From NCBI RefSeq assembly GCF_017551775.1, contig NZ_JAFZKX010000039.1:1-59351 (forward strand): a stretch of DNA of 59,351 nucleotides. The letters are read 5' to 3'. The notes under the pieces were generated by a model that made no database searches, was not told the origin of the DNA, and saw only the letters and a list, made by a program, of their open reading frames with translations. Numbering within the stretch: the first letter of the stretch is position 1; the number at the start of each line of letters is the position of its first letter. This document shows, piece by piece, positions 1 to 7,375 of the stretch. The DNA comes from Fibrobacter sp. (lineage in GTDB: Bacteria; Fibrobacterota; Fibrobacteria; Fibrobacterales; Fibrobacteraceae). Both the position numbers and the translations under genes were made by a program.

Positions 1-98
1 GAGGGTCATACCCGTTCCCATTCCGAACACGGAAGTCAAGCCTCCCTTCGCCGATGGTACCTGGCCCCCGGGCCCGGGAGAGTAGGGCGCCGCTGGAT
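1..98 (+). rRNA. rrf: 5S ribosomal RNA, 5' truncated by window edge
   Basis: The first bases hold the conserved 5S core (CCGAACACGGAAGT, then GCCGATGGTA) and the conserved 3' segment GAGAGTAGG. The 5' end, roughly the first fifth of the molecule, lies outside the window, so an rRNA operon should sit just upstream. The exact 3' end is approximate; a strong hairpin terminator follows a few bases later. Confidence 0.95.
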
Positions 99-102
99 TC
101 AC

Positions 103-141
103 GGGCCCCTTGAGCTAACGCTCGAGGGGCCCTTCTTTTTT
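103..141 (+). terminator. Rho-independent terminator of the rRNA operon
   Basis: A 13-bp stem (arms starting GGGCCCCTTGAGC, with one G-T pair) closes a TAAC loop and is followed by a T-rich run at 133-141. It lies directly after the 5S gene. Confidence 0.9.
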
Positions 142-181
142 ATACCGCTCGCGCCGCGTCCCGGCATGAATGCTCCGGCAG

Positions 182-234
182 GCGCTCGCTATCGCCTCCA
201 CGACTCGTCAGTACGAGTCGCTTGTCGCTCACAG
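182..234. repeat. REP-like palindromic repeat, copy 1
   Basis: The core is a perfect 8-bp inverted repeat, CGACTCGT/ACGAGTCG (201-208 and 213-220), with a 4-base loop. The left flank GCGCTCGCTATCGCCT and right flank with GCTCAC recur at 51345-51397 around a different but compensated stem (CGACCCGT/ACGGGTCG). Conserved flanks with covarying stem bases indicate a dispersed repeat family. Confidence 0.7.
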
Positions 235-267
235 CCCCTTGAAGTAAAACTCGTGGGGGCTTTTTTT
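233..267 (+). terminator. Hairpin with T run, second terminator
   Basis: AGCCCC (233-238) pairs with GGGGCT (256-261) over a long loop and is followed by seven T. It sits 100 bases after the first rRNA terminator and may be a back-up; the long loop makes it weaker. Confidence 0.5.
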
Positions 268-281
268 ATACCCTGAATGTC

Positions 282-325
282 ACCCTGACGATGCTGAGCG
301 TCTTCAGCATGACATTGGTCAGGGT
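282..325. repeat. Nested palindromic intergenic repeat
   Basis: Outer arms ACCCTGAC/GTCAGGGT (282-289, 318-325) enclose inner arms ATGCTGA/TCAGCAT (291-297, 304-310) around a 6-base loop. The start resembles the GTCATCCTG type of intergenic repeat also present at 28717-28750, so both may be REP-type elements. Confidence 0.5.
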
Positions 326-377
326 CAGCAATTCATACCCTCTCTGGATGGAATGCAGAGATAGCCGATGAATGCTA

Positions 378-406
378 TTGCGCTAGTCGTTTGCGTGCTT
401 TATTTT
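378..406 (+). promoter_or_regulatory. Putative promoter of the 414 gene, leaderless geometry
   Basis: TTGCGC (378-383) and TATTTT (401-406) are separated by 17 bases, and the ATG follows after 7 bases. No Shine-Dalgarno is visible, so the transcript could start at the start codon. The folE promoter at 31145 has the same layout. Confidence 0.4.
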
Positions 407-413
407 TTAAGCA

Positions 414-1037
414 ATGACTAGCTTAAAACATTTTCTTTTGTTCGTACTTCTTTTTTCTGCGTTGTCCTTTGCCGTTCCAGTTTCTTATGGAACTGCGTAT
501 ACCGACACTGTATTTGTGACACGTGTTTCCAGTGAAAAGTCATATATAGCAGTCAGGCATGGTTGCCGCACCGACTGGATAAAGCAGGATTCCGTGCTCG
601 ACAAGGATCTTCCGCAGGATTCCCTCCTCTCGATTCTTTATGGAAGTGCTCCTAGCTCGGACAGTGTTGCCATTTATGAGGGGTGGGCGAACAGTTGTGC
701 AGAATACTCGTCGAAGCAGTCCATTGATGGGTGGAAGGTTATTGGGGCAGGTGTGGCTCTTGCTACACTTGGAACGGTCTTGACTTTCTTTGTTGACTAT
801 GACCACCTAGGAACGGCTATAGCGGGGCGTACGATAGGGATTGGCTTTTTGATTGTAAGTCCATTTGAATTTTGGTTGGGCTCGTCCGCGATTTCAAATG
901 CATCTAGGCAAAAAGAACTTGGCAAACGTTACAAAGAAAAGGCGGAGCGGTACAAGGAACGGTACAAACTCAGCATTGCGCCGGCGATAAACCTGCAGGA
1001 ACCTGGCGGCGGGCTTTTTATGCAGCTCGGGTTTTAA
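414..1037 (+). CDS. Hypothetical exported protein with two central hydrophobic segments
   Basis: A 207-residue protein that I do not recognise. It starts with a cleavable-looking signal peptide (Lys5, hydrophobic core, cut near residue 20-25). Two hydrophobic stretches (about residues 105-125 and 135-158) could be membrane helices or strands, followed by a short Lys/Arg/Tyr-rich charged segment. The end (APAINLQEP...LFMQLGF) finishes in Phe like many outer-membrane strands. The only in-frame Met is at 414; a -10-like box lies 7 bases upstream and no ribosome site is visible. The start codon lies in the right arm of a 7-bp inverted repeat (GCTAGTC 382-388, GACTAGC 416-422). A terminator follows at 1112. 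Function unknown; envelope location is inferred. Confidence 0.75.
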   Translation: MTSLKHFLLFVLLFSALSFAVPVSYGTAYTDTVFVTRVSSEKSYIAVRHGCRTDWIKQDSVLDKDLPQDSLLSILYGSAPSSDSVAIYEGWANSCAEYSSKQSIDGWKVIGAGVALATLGTVLTFFVDYDHLGTAIAGRTIGIGFLIVSPFEFWLGSSAISNASRQKELGKRYKEKAERYKERYKLSIAPAINLQEPGGGLFMQLGF

Positions 1038-1111
1038 CTGAAAACCGCATTTATCACTTGCGACGCCCGCTTTCCTTAAAATGTAAAAATCTGTTTACTA
1101 AATGGCAAAAT

Positions 1112-1141
1112 CTGCATTTATTCGAAATGCAGGCTTTTTCT
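1112..1141 (+). terminator. Rho-independent terminator after the 414 gene
   Basis: CTGCATTT (1112-1119) pairs perfectly with AAATGCAG (1125-1132) across a 5-base loop, followed by GCTTTTTCT. Confidence 0.8.
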
Positions 1142-1162
1142 GTACACGAACATGCTTGACAT

Positions 1163-1168
1163 TATAAT
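1163..1168 (+). promoter_or_regulatory. Perfect -10 box, likely promoter of the giant secreted protein
   Basis: TATAAT sits 58 bases before the 1227 start codon and just after the preceding terminator. The -35 match is poor (CTGTAC at 1140-1145, 17-base spacer). A TTGACA at 1156-1161 overlaps this region but has only a weak -10 partner (TAAGTT at 1179). Confidence 0.45.
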
Positions 1169-1226
1169 GTTATTTCTGTAAGTTTGAAGTGACATTTTTA
1201 TAACAACGTCAAAAAGGACGGCTTCC

Positions 1227-4200
1227 ATGAAAAAGAGTTTTCATGTGTTTTTCGTGTTTGTGCTTATCGCCATGTTCACTGCGATAGCAAACGCCGGTCA
1301 GGTAACGCTGCAAGCGAGCGATGATGGCCAGTACATCAATATGCCGACCTCCGGGACGGATACACTCGTTATCCCCTCGGGCGTGACGTCTTTCACCGTG
1401 TATGATGATGGTGGGGAGAATGGAAACTATAGTAATAATGTAGACGGGCTTCTGGTTTTGATTGCGCCAGAAGGGTTATCTTTTGCTGTTTCTGGAACGT
1501 TGAATACAGAATCGTGCTGTGATGCCTTAGCCATTTATAAAGGCGATATTAATAATGATGAACGTCTTTTGAATGGAAGAGGAGAAGGTTTTGAAATTGA
1601 AACACAGATCATCGCTGATGCTACTATTGCGTTGCTATTCATGTCGGATGGAAGTGTAACGCATTCAGGGCTTGAATTGAATGTTTCTGTGGGCGATGTT
1701 TCGGCTTCACACACGGTAACATTGAATACCGCTACGGGAGGGACTGTTACTAGCAACAAAACGGAAGCTGCTTTTGGCGAAGAAATAACCTTGACGCTGA
1801 CCCCGAGCGGGAACAATGTGATAAAGGGGGTTTCCGTTGTTGATGAAAACGGGAACGTTGTGAAAACTTCGAAAATCAATTGGTATTCTGGTACTAATAC
1901 GGCGAAGTTCATCATGCCTGGCAGCAATGTTACTGTAACGCCAGAGTTTGTGGGGAGCATTTCTGCGGCTGATGGGGACTTTATCAATATGCCGGCATCG
2001 GGAACAACGTCTATCACAATTCCTGCGGGCGTGACATCGTTCAAGGTGTATGACAATGGCGGTAAGGACGGAAACCATGACTATAATGCTGATGGATATC
2101 TTGAGCTTTTCGCTCCGACGGGGTATTCTTTGGCTTTGTCGGGTACTGTGAATTCTAGCGAAGGATGCGGTTATGTTACAGTTTATGATGGCATTAGTGC
2201 GAATTACCAGATTTTAGATGAAAAAACGGGTTTGAAAACGGACGTTGGGCCTGCTGTCAGCACGGAAAATGTGATGACAATTAGATTCAGTTCAGATAAT
2301 TGCCCTGTAGAAGCGGGCCTTGACTTGACAGTGACTCTTGTGGATAAGACTGTTCCTCATGAGATTACGCTGAATAGTGTTGAAGGGGGAACCGTCAGCA
2401 GCGACAAGTCGTCGGCAGCTATGGGGGAAACGGTAACATTGACTCTGGCTCCGAGTGAAAACAAACTGTTAAGTAATGTTTCGGTTATCGGTGCTGATGG
2501 AACACCGGTAGAAGTGACAGGAGGAAACTGGTATTCTGGAAATACGGCGACATTTGTGATGCCTTTCCAAGAGGTTCAGGTGACAGCCGTATTCGTAGAC
2601 GCAGTTACGGCTGAAGGAGGCTCCTTTATTAATATGCCTGTTTCAGGAGAGGAGCATATTACAATTCCTGCGGGCGTGACGTCGTTCAAGGTGTATGATG
2701 ATGGCGGCAAGAACGGGAAATATAGCGACAATGCAAATGGGACTCTTTCTCTTGTTGCGCCGGAAGGAATGCAGCTGATGATTTCGGGAACGATGAAGAC
2801 CGAAGGGTGCGATGAAATTACAATCCTAGATGGCGAATATGGTTATGAAACGCTTTTTGGAACAACTGGTGGAGAACAGGATATAGATCCGGTGGTCAGC
2901 ACGTTGGGCGGCTTGATGATTCGGTTCGAATCGGATGGAAGTGTTGTTTATTCAGGTCTTGATTTGACCGTAACTGTTGTTGACATGAATACGGAGTACG
3001 CAGTGACAGTGAATAGCGCTCCTGGAGGGACTGTAACCAGCAATGTTTCTTCAGCCAAAGTGGGCGATGAAATTGCCTTGTCGATTACACCGAATAAAGG
3101 ATTCCTGTTGAGTGGACTGGAAGTCAAGGGAACGGAAGATCAACAGCTTATTAAGGTTAATGGTGGGGAATGGTACTCTGACAATGATATGGCCTACTTT
3201 AAAATGCCGCGCGAGAATGTGACTGTGACTCCCGTGTTCACGAATGACCTTACGGCAGAGGGCGGATTAAAAGTAGATATGCTTTCTAATGCTTATAAAC
3301 AATATGTTTATGTGCCCGAAGGAGTGCGCTCGTTTAGGGTCAAGTACGAAGAATATGCCGATTATTCCTCTACTTATTTGACCCTGTATGCTCCGGAAGG
3401 GTATGTCTTCCGGGTTGAGGATCTAGAGGACGACGTGTCAGCGGAGTATTTCCAGATTCTTGATTATAGTGATTATGGAGATAATTGTATTTGGGGATAC
3501 TGGTGCGGTAATGTATCGTCGTCGGTTTCTAGTTATAGCGACAATCTAACGATGCGTGTTGAAGCACAGGAGGAAGAATTTACCCTAGACATGAAGGTGA
3601 CTCTTGTCGATGCGACAAAGGCGCATGCTATTAATATTGCTACAGGCATACAGGGTGGAAGTGTCCAAAGTGAAGTTAGCTCCGCTATGCTGGGAGAGTA
3701 TGTGAATTTGACGGCGACACCTGATGAGGGCTTTTTGCTCGCTTCCATTGATGTCGTTGATTCTGTCGGGAATGTGGTGAAAGTTGACAATGGCCTATGG
3801 TATTCTGAAGGTGCGGCTTATTTCAAGATGCCGGCCTATCATGTTACAGTCACGCCTACATTTACGGATGACCTAAGTAACCTTTCTATCAATATGCCTA
3901 CTGATGGAAACACAATTATGGCGAATATTCCTGCCAACGTAACCTCGTTCAAGGTTTACGATGATGGCGGTCCGGATTTTGAATATACCAAGTCTTCCGG
4001 ATCCAACTATATAGTGATGAATGCTCCTGAGGGATTTATTTTCCGGATAACGGGTTCTGTGTCCACGGGGTCGGAGAATGATTATCTGCGTATTATTGAC
4101 GGGGATCGTTCCGGAGACATTCTGTTGAATGGTTTGAGCGGATACGGGAAAGATGTTGGAACTTATTATAGTTCGGGCCGTCTGATGACATTGATGTTCT

Positions 4201-7061
4201 ATACAGGTAGTAGCGGAAGCCCGTTTGATGGCTTGGATTTGACTGTAGAACTTGTCGATGCTTCTACGGAACATACAATAACACTTGCCCAGAACAGTTC
4301 AAAGGGAACATTGACTTCGGATAAGACAAGTGCAGCGACAGGCGAAACGGTTACATTGAATGCTGTCCCAAAAGAGGGATATTTGCTAAAGGAAATTCGC
4401 GTTACGGATGCGAATGGAAATTCTAAGAAGGTAACTGGCGGTACATGGGCGACATCGAATACCGCGACATTCATGATGCCTTATTCGAATGTTAACGCGG
4501 AGGCCGTCTTTACGGATAATTGGACTTCATCTGTGCTGTATGTCAATATGCCTGCATCGGGGAATATGACTGTAGATATTCCTGAAGGCGTATCCTCGTT
4601 CTTGGTATATGATGATGGTGGAATAAATGCGAGCAGTGCTTTGAACGCGAATGGACATCTCGTATTGAGGGCGCCCATTGGGTATACTTTGCAGGCTTTG
4701 GGCTCAATAACCGGTCGTTATATGGGAATAGCGAGTTTGTCTATTCATGATGGGGATTCTTCCGCCTCTGTAATTACAACGGTCTCGTCTGAATTTATGG
4801 GCGGGACGAAGAATGTCGCAACTGTGACGAGTTCTGGGAACGTGATGACGCTAGATTTTTCTTGCCGGACTATGATGATGGGAAATGGAAATCCGGCAGA
4901 TATGCGGTTGGTCGTGACGCTTGTTGCGGCTGAGGCACACGAAGTTGCTTTGGGTGAGTATACAGGCGGAATGGCTTCTATTGACAAGGCGACGGCCTAT
5001 CCTGGTGAAACGGTGACGTTGACGACTCATTCAGAAACGGGCTATTTGCTTGCCGGAGTCAATGTTGAAGATGCTGAACACAACACAATAAAAGTGTCGG
5101 AAACCACATGGGATGCCGACAATACAGCGACATTTACTATGCCGAATGCAAGTGTTACGGTTACACCGAACTTTACGAACGATTTGACTGCGGCGGGTGG
5201 GCTTTATCTGAGACTGCCTTCTGGAGGAGCGTCGAAGACGTTTACTGTTCCTGAAGGGGTGACTTCGTTCAAGCTTTATGCAGCTGATATTGATGAGGGC
5301 CTCTGCAGTGGTAAAGAATCGAGTACCAACTCAATTGAACTTTCTTCCTCAAATGGGAGTAATTTCCTGGTTGAAGGAACGATAGCAGAGGATTCTTGGC
5401 TGCAAATAGGTGAAAAGATATCGGATGGTGAATTTGCTCCCATGCCGGTTCGGCAATATAGCGGCTATACATCTACAGATATAGGTCAATATCAGAGTAC
5501 GAGTGGTACAGTGACGATTTCTTATGATCGCTGTCAAGATCTGGATTTGACAGTAACAGTCGGTGGTGTTGCTACATCGTATACAGTGGCGATTGCTAGT
5601 GCTACCGGTGGTACGGTGTCAAGCAATAAGGAAACAGCGTTTGCGGGCGAACGGGTGGGATTGTCGATAACTCCAGATAATAATCATGTGATAGAAAGGC
5701 TCCTTGCCGACAATCCTAGTATTATCTCCTCAATTAAGACTGCTTGGTATCGTTCTAATGATGTCTATTTCACGATGCCGGCTGCAGATGTGACGATTAC
5801 CCCGGTATTTAGCGATGCGCTTACCGCAGAAGATGGGCTGTTTATCGATATGCCGAGTGGATGGAATGAAGTTGATGCGACTATTCCGAAAAATGTTAAG
5901 TCGTTTAAGATATATGATGATGGCGGCGTAGATGGTAATTATTCTACGTATACTGGGAGTTCGATTGTTTTGTTCCCTCCAGAAGGGTTTGCCATAAGGC
6001 TGTCGGGAACGATGACAACATCGCAGAGTGGCTCCCTCCAGATTTATGCCGCTGATAATATGTATGGTGAAACTTCTGAATATAATGTCATGAGTGCTGG
6101 AGAAGGGTTGACAACGGATATTGGAACTATCACAGGTAGATATCTGCAGTTGAGATTTACTCCGTGCGATGACAAGTTGTGCGTAGGGTCTTATTCCGGG
6201 CTTGACATAACAGCGACGCTGGTGAAGTCTACTCACTATGCGGCTGTCAACGTCAATGAAGATGAAAATGGTCACATGGTGGCGACAATTGACGGCAACT
6301 ATGATGATTATGACGAAATTGAAATCCCGGTTGAGATTCCGGTCGATACAGTCGTGCTGAACCGTACGTTCAGCAATCAGACCGGCTACTCCACGATTGT
6401 GCTGCCCTTCAATATCTCTCGCGATAAGATTGAGGGCTTGGCGGATGTCGCTGAGTTTGGAGGTATTGGAATCAATCCGGAAACAGGCAAGAAAGAGGTT
6501 GTAATGTACCGCGTGAATGGTGAACTACAGGCGAATACGCCCTATGTAATCCAGATGTCTGGCTCCTCACTTGTATTCCATGGCGCTGTAACGCTGCAGC
6601 CGACTGTGGAACCCGTTACCAAGATTGGAGAATGGGAATTCCGGGGAACCTTGGGTAAGATGGAGTGGTACGATGGTCATGAGGATCTTGGCAAGGTCTA
6701 CGGCTTTGCTGCGGGAAGCGGTGACGATGGCCTCGTAGGCAAGTTCGTGAAGGCTGCTCCGGGTGCGTGGATTACAGCCTTGCGTGCTTATATCATCAGG
6801 AATCCTGCGTCGTACGCAAGGGGCTTGGGTTCGGCTGCAAAGCCTGCTGCCGTAGATGCATCTATTCCTGACCAAATGGAAGTAGTAATTGTCGACCGTC
6901 CGTCGGATGATGGTGAAGAACATACGACAGTCATCGGGCGCATAAATACCCGTACGGGCGAATTCACGATGGAACGTAATTACGACCTCAAGGGCCGTAA
7001 ACTGAACGGGAAGCCGACTGTACGCGGCATGTACTACGGTAAAAAGAAGATTGTAAAGTAA
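1227..7061 (+). CDS. Giant secreted modular protein: 8 CUB-like and 7 InlB/Flg_new-like modules, T9SS-like tail
   Basis: A 1944-residue protein with a signal peptide (cut near ANA-GQ, residue 23). It alternates two module types. The CUB-like module carries an (I/V)(N/D)MP motif near residues 37, 252, 468, 683, 888, 1105 and 1539, with the diverged seventh copy near 1327, then a V-S-F-x-V-Y-D-D-G-G motif. The second module, seven copies, has a GGTV-S-N/D-K start and a WYS...FxMP...VTP-F ending typical of divergent InlB B-repeat/Flg_new domains. The repeat period is about 205-220 residues. The last ~85 residues end in a YDLKGRKLNG...RGMYYGKKKIVK-type tail, resembling T9SS sorting domains. AAGGA lies 9 bases before the ATG. 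The domain reading is mine and unverified. A surface-anchored or secreted adhesin or matrix protein is likely; no catalytic domain is seen. Confidence 0.85.
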   Translation: MKKSFHVFFVFVLIAMFTAIANAGQVTLQASDDGQYINMPTSGTDTLVIPSGVTSFTVYDDGGENGNYSNNVDGLLVLIAPEGLSFAVSGTLNTESCCDALAIYKGDINNDERLLNGRGEGFEIETQIIADATIALLFMSDGSVTHSGLELNVSVGDVSASHTVTLNTATGGTVTSNKTEAAFGEEITLTLTPSGNNVIKGVSVVDENGNVVKTSKINWYSGTNTAKFIMPGSNVTVTPEFVGSISAADGDFINMPASGTTSITIPAGVTSFKVYDNGGKDGNHDYNADGYLELFAPTGYSLALSGTVNSSEGCGYVTVYDGISANYQILDEKTGLKTDVGPAVSTENVMTIRFSSDNCPVEAGLDLTVTLVDKTVPHEITLNSVEGGTVSSDKSSAAMGETVTLTLAPSENKLLSNVSVIGADGTPVEVTGGNWYSGNTATFVMPFQEVQVTAVFVDAVTAEGGSFINMPVSGEEHITIPAGVTSFKVYDDGGKNGKYSDNANGTLSLVAPEGMQLMISGTMKTEGCDEITILDGEYGYETLFGTTGGEQDIDPVVSTLGGLMIRFESDGSVVYSGLDLTVTVVDMNTEYAVTVNSAPGGTVTSNVSSAKVGDEIALSITPNKGFLLSGLEVKGTEDQQLIKVNGGEWYSDNDMAYFKMPRENVTVTPVFTNDLTAEGGLKVDMLSNAYKQYVYVPEGVRSFRVKYEEYADYSSTYLTLYAPEGYVFRVEDLEDDVSAEYFQILDYSDYGDNCIWGYWCGNVSSSVSSYSDNLTMRVEAQEEEFTLDMKVTLVDATKAHAINIATGIQGGSVQSEVSSAMLGEYVNLTATPDEGFLLASIDVVDSVGNVVKVDNGLWYSEGAAYFKMPAYHVTVTPTFTDDLSNLSINMPTDGNTIMANIPANVTSFKVYDDGGPDFEYTKSSGSNYIVMNAPEGFIFRITGSVSTGSENDYLRIIDGDRSGDILLNGLSGYGKDVGTYYSSGRLMTLMFYTGSSGSPFDGLDLTVELVDASTEHTITLAQNSSKGTLTSDKTSAATGETVTLNAVPKEGYLLKEIRVTDANGNSKKVTGGTWATSNTATFMMPYSNVNAEAVFTDNWTSSVLYVNMPASGNMTVDIPEGVSSFLVYDDGGINASSALNANGHLVLRAPIGYTLQALGSITGRYMGIASLSIHDGDSSASVITTVSSEFMGGTKNVATVTSSGNVMTLDFSCRTMMMGNGNPADMRLVVTLVAAEAHEVALGEYTGGMASIDKATAYPGETVTLTTHSETGYLLAGVNVEDAEHNTIKVSETTWDADNTATFTMPNASVTVTPNFTNDLTAAGGLYLRLPSGGASKTFTVPEGVTSFKLYAADIDEGLCSGKESSTNSIELSSSNGSNFLVEGTIAEDSWLQIGEKISDGEFAPMPVRQYSGYTSTDIGQYQSTSGTVTISYDRCQDLDLTVTVGGVATSYTVAIASATGGTVSSNKETAFAGERVGLSITPDNNHVIERLLADNPSIISSIKTAWYRSNDVYFTMPAADVTITPVFSDALTAEDGLFIDMPSGWNEVDATIPKNVKSFKIYDDGGVDGNYSTYTGSSIVLFPPEGFAIRLSGTMTTSQSGSLQIYAADNMYGETSEYNVMSAGEGLTTDIGTITGRYLQLRFTPCDDKLCVGSYSGLDITATLVKSTHYAAVNVNEDENGHMVATIDGNYDDYDEIEIPVEIPVDTVVLNRTFSNQTGYSTIVLPFNISRDKIEGLADVAEFGGIGINPETGKKEVVMYRVNGELQANTPYVIQMSGSSLVFHGAVTLQPTVEPVTKIGEWEFRGTLGKMEWYDGHEDLGKVYGFAAGSGDDGLVGKFVKAAPGAWITALRAYIIRNPASYARGLGSAAKPAAVDASIPDQMEVVIVDRPSDDGEEHTTVIGRINTRTGEFTMERNYDLKGRKLNGKPTVRGMYYGKKKIVK

Positions 7062-7074
7062 GGGAGGATTGAAA

Positions 7075-7209
7075 ATGGAAATCGAAGTGAAACAGAAAAA
7101 AGAATATGTAGTTCCAGAAATGGAAGAGATTCGTCTTAATTTGGGCGCGTGCCTGTTGCAGGATAGCGATCCGAGCGACCCTGAAGAATGGGGTGGCGAG
7201 TTTGGCTAG
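7075..7209 (+). CDS. Small 44-residue peptide with a conserved-looking leader
   Basis: An ATG 14 bases after the giant gene's stop, preceded by AGGGAGG at optimal distance, opens a 44-codon frame ending at TAG 7207-7209. The peptide has a charged start, K-x-Y-x-x-P-x-M near residues 9-16, a short amphipathic stretch ending in ACLLQDS, then an acidic, Gly/Pro/Trp tail (SDPEEWGGEFG). The K-Y-x-x-P...LL-x-S pattern resembles small peptides that I recall beside secreted proteins in Bacteroidetes, though I cannot verify this here. No modification enzyme is adjacent. It has its own strong Shine-Dalgarno and a good terminator 23 bases later, so it is probably cotranscribed with the giant protein. 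Role unknown: precursor peptide, small regulator, or secretion helper. Confidence 0.7.
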   Translation: MEIEVKQKKEYVVPEMEEIRLNLGACLLQDSDPSDPEEWGGEFG

Positions 7210-7231
7210 CAGGCTCTGGCTTGCAGAAGAA

Positions 7232-7260
7232 AAGCGCTCCGTGAAAACGGAGCGCTTCTT
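7232..7260 (+). terminator. Terminator of the giant protein / small peptide operon
   Basis: An 11-bp perfect stem (7232-7242 with 7247-7257) closes a GAAA tetraloop, followed by CTTG. The T run is short but the stem is very stable. Confidence 0.75.
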
Positions 7261-7289
7261 GTATAAGAAATCTTTGGATTACTGTGAGC

Positions 7290-7349
7290 AAAAAGCGCCT
7301 CGTCTTAACGAGGCGTGTTTGCGAGAGTGAGTGAGAAACCGGAGGTTTC
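7290..7349 (-). repeat. Dispersed terminator cassette, copy A (minus orientation)
   Basis: Read on the minus strand it begins ACCTCCGGTTTCTCACTC, continues to CTCTCGCAAA, and ends in hairpin CGCCTCGT/ACGAGGCG (7308-7315 with 7296-7303) followed by CTTTTTGC. The same order of blocks occurs at 14419-14536 with an extra 56 bases. It lies between convergent genes and acts as the ABC-F gene's terminator. Confidence 0.75.
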
Positions 7350-7375
7350 AATACCAGAGACGACGAACGAACGGT

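Noticed and set aside
382-422. Hairpin sequestering the start codon of the 414 gene (GCTAGTC/GACTAGC)
   Set aside because: The loop is 27 bases and the stem only 7, and a leaderless promoter model would place the left arm outside the mRNA. Kept only as a note in the gene entry.
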